Assembly (NCBI GenBank): GCA_021397835.1
Contig: JAJFZO010000575.1
Span: 3,291,001-3,355,000, forward strand
Direction: 5' to 3'
DNA length: 64,000 nt
DNA from: Moringa oleifera
Taxonomy: Eukaryota; Streptophyta; Magnoliopsida; Brassicales; Moringaceae
Every line of letters starts with the position of its first letter. Positions within the stretch are counted from its first letter, which is position 1. Made by a program: the position numbers and the translations under genes. The notes under the pieces are model-generated. The model ran no database searches and was not told where the DNA came from. It worked only from the letters and a program-made list of their open reading frames with translations. Positions 22,101 to 34,100 of the stretch are shown one piece after another.

Positions 22101-25100
22101 GCAACTCATTAACTTACCGCTATAACTTTTCATACTCAGCTGGGCTCATACAACAATGTTGAATATCTCGCATAGGAGGTAACTCATTAGGTAACTTATT
22201 AGGAGATAAATTAGCAAAATCAGTGATTACCTCTTGGATCTTGGGTGGAATTTCAATAGTTTCTTCAGCTTGGCCTTTCCCCGCTAACACTATGATAAAG
22301 CTTGGCTCTTTAACCAGCTCAAAGAATTCTGATACTGCTATGTTGATGAATAATGGTTTATCCTCCTTAATAACAGAATTGCTTTTCGAAGGTTGAGATT
22401 GTGGTAATAACACGATTTTCTTGTTAAGTCATTGAAAGATAAAAGTATTATCTTGTCCTTTATAATTGGCATCAACATCATAATGCCATGGTCTTCCTAA
22501 TAGGATATGACGAGTGCCTATTTCTACTATGTCGCATACGATCTCATCTTTGTAATATTTTTCGATTGACAAAGAAATTTTGCAAACTTTTTGCACTTGA
22601 ACTTTCACACCTTTTTTGATCCATGCGATCTTATATGGGGAAAGATGTTTCTCGGTCTTCAAATTTAATACTTTTACAAGAGCTTTAGAGACAATAATCT
22701 CGCTACTGCCACTATCATTAATGATGTTGCATACCTTATTACGAACAGTGCATCGAGTCGAAAGATCTTGTGTCGTTGAGTGTTATCAAAGTTTCTTTGG
22801 GGCAAGCAAGAGTTATTGAATAATAAACGCCACTTCTCCTACATCTCCTTCTGCAAAGTCAGCACCATCATAATTTTCTTCTTCAAGAACTTGTTCCTCA
22901 TTACTATTATCTTCTTCTGCAAAGTTAACAGATCTTCTATTCGGACATTGATTTGAAAGATGGCCTGATTGATTGCATCGAAAACACTTTCTAAGATTTG
23001 AGCGCGCATAAGGATCATTATTGATTCGATGTTGTTGCTGGTTACTACCTTGGGTGTTGGATAGAACAGAGGTTGAAGTGTTATTTTGATTCTGTGCCGA
23101 ATCTTGAGTTGAAGATGTATTTTTATTTCGACTACTGCTGCTCTATGGAGTTATTGACTCCTTTAAAGCAGAAGAAATTTTTTGATTTTGCCATTGAAAG
23201 TTATTTTGGGGATGCATAAGAGATCTGTTGATCTGAGTTTTTACTTTCATCGCCAAATTAACTGCATTTATCATGGTCCAAATTTCTTGAAGAGCAAGTC
23301 GATTTTGAATAACCATCTTTAGGCCTCCAATATAACGAGCAATCAATTGGTCCTCTGTCTCAGGCAAATTAACTCGTGCATTTAATTGGTAGAATTCTTC
23401 TGTGTACTTATTAACCGTACGATTGACTTGTCGACAATTTTGATATTGTTGATATAAAAACTGCTCATAATTTGGAGGGAGAAATCGTCTTTGTAGTAAT
23501 TGCTTCATCTTGGGTCAAGTGTGAACACGCTGCTTTCCTTGGCGTTGACGATTATATTGAAGTTGCTCCCACCAAGCAGAAGCTCTGCCTTTCAACTTAT
23601 ATGTCACGAGCTTAACTTGGCTTTCTTCTGAAATATTCAAATAATCAAAAAAGTTTTCAACAGTTCTTATCCAACCGAGGAAATCTTCAATGTTTAAACG
23701 ACCGTTGAAACTTGGTAAATCCATCTTCATCTTAAATTCTTAAGTGTGTGGGCCTCGATCTCTGTCCCTAAAACAAAAATCTTCTTATTCTTCTTCAGAT
23801 GAATAATCCAATCTCTGTGGTTGCCTTTGTTGAACATTCTTCCAACTTTGACGTCGAAAATCACCATCTCGAAAAGGTGGAAGGGCATCCCTAACTTCAA
23901 ACTCACCATCACGTCGCCATACAGAACCTCTTCGGTTTTGCCGTTCATAGACCCGTAATGAAAATCATGATTCATGGCTCATCCCACTTGAATTCGGGCT
24001 TCGTTATCAATTCTTGAGCCAATTTGGGGTTGGTATTGATCGTCGTGGCCTGTCATAAGCTGCTGTTGACATTTTAAGCCTAGGTCAACAGGTGGTTGGT
24101 GTCAAGGTTGCAAATCCACATGATTTACTGTCCTAGAATTTTTGGGAATAAAATCTGCACGACTTTAGTCTTGTTAGCCACCATTCCTTATGTTGTCATG
24201 TTGATTTGGTCTTTGCTCCATGGAATCACGTCTTCCTTCCATAGTCATTGCAGTTATCATCTGCACAAGATTATGAAGGGTTTCATTGATCCCATCAAGT
24301 CGTTGTTTGAACTTGTCAAACCGCCGTTCGTTGTCAGTGGCTTGTATCCCACTAGGACCGTTGTCAGCCATCAGAATAAGGGTAAAATCCTTGCTTTGAT
24401 ATCAATTTAGTGCAACGAAAGGTTTGCTTCGAAACAGAAGCGAAATAAAATAAAAGAACAAACCCGAAGGCTAAACCTTTAGAGGAAAATTTGATGAATT
24501 GTATTGAATTGCCTCTAACTATTACAATAGGTTTTTAAATAATGTAAAGAAATAAACTAAGAATAGGAAATACAGAAAGAATAGGAAAACTAGAAATGGG
24601 AAACTTGAGAAAATAGGAAGCTGACTAAATGGGAAACTTGAGAATATAGAAAACTGACTAAATGGAAAATCTGAAAGAATAGGAAACCGACTAAATGTGA
24701 AACTAAGATATCTAATGAACATAAAACATTAGCCGAAATAGGATACTATGTTAATGTGTACTACATCACAACCACAACCCGGTGATGTTAATGATAGATG
24801 CATTAAATGGGCCATGCTTGTTTAAGTTTGAAAACATGTGGCTGCCTGTTGAGGGTTTTGGCAGTCTTGTGAAAGAATGGTGGGGGGCGTGAATGAGGAA
24901 GGTAATTTAGCTTCGTGATTGCAAGGAAGGTAAAGGCGGTGAAGGTAAAGGTGAGAAAGTGGAGTAGAGATCAATTTGAAAGTTTGGGACAAAGGAAAAC
25001 TAAATTGTGGAATGCATTGCAAGAGCTAGACAACATAATTATTGGCCATGGCTGATGTTTATAGAAAAAAGTAAATAGTGAATTGGTGCACTTGTTTAAA

Positions 25101-28100
25101 CTGGAAGAGTTGTCATGGAGGCAGAAATCAAAAGCGTTGTGGTTAAAGGTGGGTGATAGAAATGCAATATTTTTTCACAAAACAGTTACGGGTCATCAGA
25201 GGTCTAATTTTATTAATAAGATGTTGATTAATGCTAAGCAGTTGGTTGAGGTGGAAGAACTAAAGGAAGGGATTTCTAATTTTTTACAAGAACTTTTACT
25301 AGGAGAGTGAGGGATGATGGACTAAGCTAAAAGGTTTATAGTTCATGCAGATAGATGAGCAGATAGAGTCAATTTGAGGTAGAAGAGGTATGGAGTGCTT
25401 TACAGCATTATGATAGCGACAAGGCACATGGTGTGGATGGTGTTACAATGGCTTTCTTAAAGGCATATTGGGAAGTATAGGAAGAAGATATTTTGGGGCT
25501 ATTTGAGAAGTTTTATAGTAATGGGAGGGTTGTGAAATCATTAAATTCTATGTTTATTATGCTGATTCTGAAGAAAATAGGGGCTACAACGATTGGAGAT
25601 GATAGGCCTATCAGTTTGATTGGATGTATATATGAATTGATATCCAAGGTATTAGCGAGCAAGTTATAGTTGATGGTGGAGAAAGTGGTTATTGTAAGCC
25701 AAAATGCATTCATTAAGGGTCGACATATTCTTGATATTGTACTAATTGCAAATGAAGTGGTGGACAACCATATGAAAGTGGAGAGGAAAGGTATGGTGTG
25801 CAAATTAGACATGGGGAAGGTTTATGATTGTGTATTATGGGATTTTTTAATGTATATGCTTAAAAAGATGGACTGCAGCAGTAAGTAGTGTAGTTAGATT
25901 TTGTGTTATATTTATTATTTCTTTTGCTGTCTTAGCGAATGGATGTCCTTCAAATTTTTTTAGATTAACTCGAGGCCTAGACAGGGGGATTCGCTGTCTT
26001 TTTTTTTTTAAATTTATTTTAGTGATGGAGGCATTGGACAGAATTTTGTGTAGGATTGTTGATACGGTGTAGTGTTAAGGTGGGCAAACCCAAGGGGGAG
26101 ATGATGGTGTCACACGTTATATTTATAGATTTGTGGGGTAGAAAAGGAGCAAATAATAGGTTTAAGAGGCTTTTTATTGATTTTGAAGTTGTCTTGTAGT
26201 TAAAGTGGTAGGTGTTAGGCGTTTGACTTTTATGGAGGTACGCTCATGGAGTTTCCTATGAAATACATTGGATTTGCCTTTGGGTGCTAGATACAAAGAA
26301 CCGACGATATGGAATGAGGTGGTGGAGAGGTTTGAGCGGAAGTTAGTTGGGTGAAAGAAAAAATATTTATCTAAAGCTGGTAGACCAGCTTTCATGTCCA
26401 CCCATGTATTTCATGTCTACATTTTTTACTTTCAAGAGATATTGCTAATAAGTTAGAGGTGATGCAAAGGAAGTTTTTGTGGGAAAATATACGGGATTGT
26501 TTCAAATATCATCTTGTAAAATGGAAGGTCATCACCAACCAATGTTCATGGATAAATTAGGGGTCAAGGATCTTGTCTTTTTTAACAAGACCTTGCTAGG
26601 TAAGTGGTTATAAAGGTTCATGGTGGAGAAAGAGGATTTTTGGAGAAGGCTGGTGAAGGTTAAATATAGGGAGATGGAAAGGGACTAGATGACTACAAGA
26701 GGTAAAAAGGCACACAAAGTTGGTATATGGAAGGCCATAAGAAAAGGATGGGAGAAGTTTAAGGAGTGTATAGGGTCCACGGTAGTCAGGCGAGGCACAG
26801 TTCGGTTTTGGCATGATAAGTGGTATGGGGACAAACCTTTGAGTGAAGAACATTTTGCTATTTTCTCCATAACATGTGATAAATGGGATTGGGTGAATGG
26901 TTGTACGGTGAGGGATGTAGTCGGTGGTTCTTGGTTTGCATCAAGATTAGGAAATTGGATAGATTGAGGGGTTATATGCTAGGACTCAAGGCATCAGGCT
27001 AGTGGAGAATGCTAGTGATACAGTAATATGAACACTGGATATGGTGGTTAGGGGGATTTAAACCTTGAGCCTAGTGTACAAGTTGATGCTTGTTTACTAG
27101 TGGACTGAACCTCTTTTGATTCCCTTGCAAGCTTTTAATGTGGAACTTTTAGGGAAATGGTTTTGGAGATTTATGGTGTACAGAGATTGTTTATAGAGGA
27201 AGGTGGTGGAGGCTAGATACAGGGTGGAGGTAGGTGGTTTGCTTACGATGGTTGGAAGGGATTCGTATGGTTGCGGGGTTTGGAAGGAGATTTGGAAGGT
27301 TTGGGTTGAGGTTGAGCCTTGGCTTGGTTTCAGGGTGAGGAAGGCTATTCTATAAGGTTTTGGTAAGGGGATGGACCATTAATGGAGGAATTTTTTGGGT
27401 TTGATGGGTTGGCTTGTAATAAGGAGGCGTGGGTAAGTGACCATGTGGGAATGTTGATGGTGGGGTGACTTGGGAGTTAGATAGGTTTAAGCGGTTTTTT
27501 GAGAGGATTTATGTTATTAGACCTTATATTCAGAGGGTTGATATAGTTGTTGGGAAAGGGGATGTCACTAAGAAAACCTCAATCAAATCTTTTTTTAGGG
27601 TGATGGAGGACTTGCAATAGTGAGGGGAGAGGCAATTGTTTTGTGAAAATTGATCTGGAAGGTAAAGGCCCTTCTAAAGTGGCTCTCTTTACTTGGCACG
27701 TAGCATGTGACAAGGAATTACCTATTGATAATTTATTGTGAATCATTTCTACTATGGTGCACTAGGGTTATTTGGGAAAGTGTGCTATCCATCGTGAGGT
27801 AGCATTGGGTGGTTTTTGGGTCAGTTGTGGAGGAATTGGAAGCTTGAAAGGAGATTCTTGTCTCTAAAGCCAAGACGAAAATTGTGACGCTAATTCCCCT
27901 AGTTATCTTTTGGATGGTGTGGAGGGAGAGAAAGAAAAGCGCTTTTGAATGGGTTGAAATTCCTATGGCTATGATCATAGTGTATATGGGGGCTGCTCTT
28001 GAATTGCTGGGTAGCTGGCAATTATGATGTAAATGTTAGAGCTTGTGGAGTTCTTGGATTTCCTTTTATCCAACTAACTAACCATATTTGTAAATGGGTG

Positions 28101-31100
28101 GCATCTTCCTTGGTGCTAAATATATATAAAATATGATGCTTTGATTTTAATAAAAAGAACATACAATATTTGACAAGGCCACGAGGAATTTAAGAAGTCC
28201 AGAATCTAGATTCGTCAGATTTTTGGTGCGAGAGTAAAAGAGGTATGTACGAGTGCTTTTCTTGTTATGTCAAATTTTGGGAGAATCAAATAACAAAGAT
28301 GAACGTGTGATGAAAAAAATGTCTGGTAATGGGGTTGATTTTGTGATATGAAGATTAACTATGGGTGAAGTACATAGGAAAATGGTCATAAAGGCGTAGT
28401 AAATAAGAACCTTTCTCTATGGAGATAATATGCAGGGTCTTAGGAACAAGCTAAGTATTGTGTGATAAATGGTTGTGGTTAGGTATATGTTGGGTATGTT
28501 ATGCTGATCAGGAAGTCTTGGATACATGTCGCAAGTGGTAACTAGCGAGATCAGTACTGGAGAGCAACAAACGGTGGTTACTGCAGTAGCCATTTTGAAT
28601 TAGTTCTCAAACACATTAAGATTGAGTGTTATAAGGATATTAAGGATGGGATGTCCTATTCATAGTTTTCTGGAAATTCATGGCTGGGTTCTCTAATTGC
28701 TACGATTATTAGAAATCTGAAAATTTCCATTAGCAATGTACATATTAGATATAGCCGTTGTAGGCTTTCAAGATTGGGTTAGGCATCATGTTTGGTACAC
28801 TAAAATCTCTATTAATTTGGTTGACTAGAATAAAAGATTGGTTGATGTAGCCATTATAGGCTTATTAAAGATTGGATTAGGCATCATGCGGTGGTGAAAG
28901 CTCAGTCCTAAGAGATAGGTGAAACATATTACTTCCCCATTAGATTGATTGATATGTTGCATGGGGAATTCCTCTTCTCATTTTTTGGTTGGTGTCGGAG
29001 GAGAGGAATATGAGGGTTTTTTAAGGGGTGGAAACACCTCTTGTTATGGATGGAGATAGATGGATTCACAATTTAAAGCTATGGGTAAAGAGGAGTTCTT
29101 TTGTAAATGAGGAGCAGAAATGCGCCTTGTTACAGGTTGTGTTCATATATATTTTTAAAGCTACTGGTAAAGGGGAATTCCTCTTCTCATTTTTTGGTTG
29201 GTGTAGGAGGAGAGGAATTTAAGGTTTTGTTAGGGGGTAGAAACACCTCTTGGTATGGATGGAGATAGATGGATTCACACTTTCAAGCTATGGGTAAAGG
29301 GGAGTACTTTTGTAAATGAGGAGTGGAAACGCGCCTTGTTATGGATTGTGTTCATATATATTTTTGTTGTTTTTTCTAGTGCTCTGATATCAGCATAAAC
29401 TTCCATATCTATAATTGTGTCGAAAGTTCCTTGGCTGTCCTTCTCTGCCCTACTTCATGCAATTTACTTTATCTGATTGAGTTAACATAATGGATCTTTT
29501 GATAAATAATTAACAAAATGCATCCTGGTTGAGTAACATGAATGCCTGCATCTTGGAGAAAACATAATGATATCAGTGAGTCACATGATGGTTGATTCTT
29601 TTGCAGCCTTCTGGAAATTCATGGCTGGGTTCTCTAATTGCTACGATTATTGGAAACCTGAAAATCTCCATTAGCAATGTACATATCAGATATGAGGATT
29701 CTGTGAGGTTAGGGGCCAGGAACTTCTTGCGTTCCTTTTGGTTCTTTTCTTGGCATTTTTCATCTGTGCTTTCTATACTAATTAACTTCTGCTCTCTTCA
29801 TATCTTGTTTGATAGCATCTTCATTGCCATTAAGATTCCCTTTCAGTCTTTAATTGCTTTTCTTTTTCTTCTTATGTTTGAAGACAAGTATATGTTTTGC
29901 AGTAATCCAGGGCATCCGTTTGCTTCAGGCGTTACTTTGGCTAAGCTTGCAGCTGTTACGATGGATGAACAAGGGAATGAAACCTTTGACACCAGTGGTG
30001 CTCTAGATAAGTTGCGGAAGGTTGGCTTTTTCTTCTTCCATTGAGAAGCTCAATGTGGCATTATGAATCTCTGATATACGATTGAATTTGAATAATGGAT
30101 GGTTATGAGGACTCTTCACAATAACTTTTTTTTTTTTGGGTCAAACAAAGTAATATTTACATGTGCTCTTCATGATAACTTTGAACCAAGTTCATGATTA
30201 AACAACATGGTTAGTTTTCAGACAAGAAATTATTATTTCTAGAGTGCATTGCATTATCTACATCTTTCCTTGTCTTTTATGGAATGGTGAGCTATACCTG
30301 TCCATAAGATTCTGATTTTTAAGTGTTGTCTGTCTTTGTTTCAATTCTTCGGTAAGAACATGGATATATTTACCAAGAACATACGGATCCTATCTTGAGT
30401 GACGAATTTCTATGTTTTCCCTGTGTTGCTTTCGTATCTTTACCATCGGTTGTTTGGAAATGTGCTTTCAAAGTTGTGATGGTTCAAAACTTTGGATGCT
30501 TTATTTCTGGTGCTGTGAGTATGGTTGAGATTTGTTCAATTTTAAGGTGTTAGTGTTGGAAAGTAAGAAAAATTGGGGAAAACTTGTTTATATTTATTCT
30601 GCAAATTACAGAGGAATTTATGCAGCTTAAACATGTATGTTTCTTTTTTCTTGTGTTTTCTCTCTCTCTTTTTTTTTTTGGATCAAAAAACATGTATTCA
30701 CAAATATTAGTTGCTAAATAGCTTTCAAGAAACATATTTGGACTTGACAATGAATCAGGTAACTTTAGACTGATCAAGCTATGTGGAAAAGCCAATTTGC
30801 AGAGGGTCGTGACGATTAACTTTATGCTGTGTGTGTGAAGAAAATGGTCTCTGTGTGGGAACAGTTCAAGCACTCAGAGGAAAAAATAATACTAATCTCA
30901 TTCTCTCCATCTATTAGATGGTTTGGGAATTCACTTATAATGTTTTATATGCGTATTGAAAACTTGAGAATCTATTCGTGTTGAAGATGTAGTATTTCAG
31001 AAATACTAATATCTGTCTACCTTGTGAAATTGTGGTTTAGTTTCTAGCAAGCTATTTGTCTCAAGGTCTTAAGGTTATTGTTTTTCTTGCAAGGGGGAAC

Positions 31101-34100
31101 TCAGCGATTTATGAGCTGTAGATGGCTGCATGATTTATTTATCTTTTGTCTCCTCTTTTTCCTTTTCAGTTCCCTCTGGATTTATCGCTGATTTTTATAG
31201 TTGATTTTGCTGTTTTTCTTTTGATCTTTTTGCCATTTTCAGATTAATTTTCTCTAGATGTCATCTGTTATACTGTTGCTTAGTTTTGCATGGGAGGCAA
31301 CATTACTTTGGCTAACACATATGAATACTTGTTACAGTCATTGCAACTTGAGAGGCTTGCCATGTATCATGATTCAAATAGCTGCCCTTGGGAAATAGGC
31401 AAAAAGTGGGAAGACCTAAGTCCCAAGGAATGGATAGAGGTTTGTTCTCAGGACCATGATTAGTGTACTCTTGTAGCTATTACAGATCTTTTGGTGTAAT
31501 TATTATCATGGTTTCACTAATATTACATATATTGTGATTTGAGTTCAGCTAAGTTCTTCACTATGATAATTCTCTATCCAGATATTTGAAGACGGCATAA
31601 ATGAACCTGTAGCTTGCAATGGAGCAGTATCCAAATGGGCTCTGAATCGCAAGTATTTGGTGTCACCAATAAATGGAGTCCTTAAATATCATCGTCTTGG
31701 AGATCAAGAAAGAAATAATGCAGAGATTCCATTTGAGAAGGCCTCACTTGTCCTAAGTGATGTTACTTTAACAATTACAGAGGTGCTGAACTTTATAACC
31801 ATTTTAATTTTTTATTTGAGTTCTATTTGTTGCTTCGCTGTTTGGTTGGAGGAGAGAAAATTGGTGGGATAACATTGCTTTTTCTTTCCTTATGCCAGTT
31901 ACAAGAGTGCCATGGGTTCTCCATTCTTTTCTTTTTCACTCTCCTTGCAATTGGGGGAAAAAAAAAATTGTTTCAGTCTTTCCTTTTTCTTTCTTCCTTT
32001 TTGGGTTGAGTTCCTGAAGTGCTGAAATTTACCCTTTGCTTATGTTTTTCCCTTGCAGGAACAATACCATGATTGGATAAAACTTTTAGAAGTTGTTTCC
32101 AGATACAAGACATATATAGAGATTTCACATTTAAGACCTGTAGTCTCTGTTTCAGAGAGTCCTCATTTGTGGTGGAAGTATGCTGCTCAAGCTGGTCTTC
32201 AACAGAAGAAAATGTGGTACGCATTTATATCATGTAAATAGATCTCTTTTGCTAACAATATACTTATGAAAAGAAAGGAATAAGACCGCTACTCGGAAAA
32301 TCAAAGTGGAACTTAAATTTTCTAGTATCAACTGTGTTGATTTATCATTTGATCTTTTGTAGTGAAATGTGTAGTGACATACAGGGACATTTGCCAAGTT
32401 GAAACTGATTTAACACATGTTTCTCTATTTCAGCTATCAGTTCTCATGGGATCAAATTCACCATCTCTGCCAGCTCCGTCGACATTACATTAAGTTGTAT
32501 GCTAGTTCACTCCAGCAGTCAGCAAAAGTAAACAACTCAGAAATTAGGAAAATCGAAAAAGATCTTGATTCAAAAGTTATTCTTCTGTGGAGGTACCCAA
32601 ATTGATTTTTGCTATACCACTTCCTGTGTACAAACATGAACTTTGGTTGTTATTCAACATGCATTTGATGCATGCTGTGGTCAACCCTGCATTAAATATC
32701 ACTTGGGAGATATATTACATTATATTCATCCTCGGATGGTCAAGTTTTAATCAATCCCGTCAATGTAGGGGAGAGGTCATGGGATTGTGTAGTTGACTAG
32801 AAGTAAATAGGATAACATACTTGTGAACTGAGTTCATTCTTGCATGTGTTTTTTTTTCTTTTTTTGCATTTATTTTAGCCAAACAATTCCCTAAGGGTTG
32901 TGTCAACTTTGATTGTGCTTTTGTATTTTTTAGTTATCATGCCATAAATGATGGAACGATCTTAATACAACTGCTGCACTTTTGTGAACTGTAAGATTAT
33001 TTTAGAAATTTGGTTTTATGGTCGTCTGTACTGATTGGCAGAGTCAGAAATCTGCTTGCTCCAATAATTTCAGACATAAGATGACTAAAGCAGTTAGCAA
33101 ACTTAAATTCATTAAATGACTTGTGAGGTAGAAACTTGAAAGGATTCAGGACATTCCCAACTTGCCGGCTGAGTTGTGATTTTTCAGTGGATTAAATGTT
33201 TTTCAGTGTCTTATACATTCTTCTCGTACAAAAGTGTCTTAACAGTGTCCGGAATATGATCTTGCATTAATCTGGTCTTAGTTACCATTGTGCAACATGT
33301 TTCAATTCCAGAATTAGCAACTGCACCTGCAACTTCCAGCATAACATTTGTTTACGCTTTTGCTGAATAATGTTTGGACTAATAGGAGTTAGATAAATTT
33401 GGTACTTCTTTCCTTTTCTCTTCTCCATGTGTGTTAGCAATGGCATGTATGCACCAGATGTGTTTATGCTGTGGTTTTCATTTTCTTCATTTTACTTGAA
33501 GTACCCAATGTCAATAGGATTTGAAACTGGTAAGAGTATAGCTACTTGATATTCTAATTTAATGGAACATCTGTAAAAAATGAACAAGTCTGATGCTTGG
33601 ACACTTTTTGGGACCTGACTCTTTCATCCGAATCTGTGCAACAAGGTGCATGAGTGTCTTCATGTACATGAGTGTGCATGGTGCATGCTGCTACAAAAGG
33701 TAAACCCTTGCAAGTTTTATCTCTTGGTATGTAAAGAAGGTAATGCTCTGGTGTCTTTAACCCTTTTTTTGGGTGATTGTGCGAAAGAATAGTGGAGCTT
33801 TTGTAGAGTATAGAGAATAGTCCATATTCAATTAAGAATAGATGGTTTTAAACCTAAATGTTGGTTTAATGCTGCAATTACTTTTGTAGATGAATCAGAT
33901 ATTGTTGACTTTATGTGATATTTGTCATGTAAATGCTCCTACTTATAGTTGGGTGGCAATCTCTTGGTTCTTTGTTGAAAGAATTTAAGAGAAGTGTTGT
34001 TTCTCCATTCTTCGTGCACACAGTCTCTCTCTCCTGCTCCTTCTCTCCAACATCTTTGGGGGTGGCTGTTGCTTTAAAAGTGTCATATGTACATCAAGCT

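Larger units (their letters stand above)
21618..24768 (-). mobile_element. Ty3/gypsy-like LTR retrotransposon with deleted pol, nested in LINE A
   Basis: Two LTRs (21618-21974 and 24411-24768) with TG..CA ends bracket a minus-strand internal region of about 2.4 kb. In element order it has a degenerate primer-binding site next to the LTR (TTGATATCAAAGCA, resembling the initiator-Met tRNA type), gag, a zinc knuckle, an aspartic protease and the first residues of the reverse transcriptase region. The rest of RT, RNase H and integrase are missing, and a purine tract (GTGGAAGAGAT) adjoins the other LTR. I see no clean target duplication, and the flanking LINE lacks some endonuclease sequence at the junction, so insertion was accompanied or followed by a deletion. 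Confidence 0.85.

Noticed and set aside
21610..24775. 5-base target duplication for the LTR element
   Set aside because: The flanks (cctgg and caacc) do not match, and the flanking LINE coding sequence is not continuous across the site.
30669..30720. T-run followed by ggatcaaaa as another antisense LINE tail
   Set aside because: No target-site duplication or further tail sequence could be found; too weak to list as a feature.
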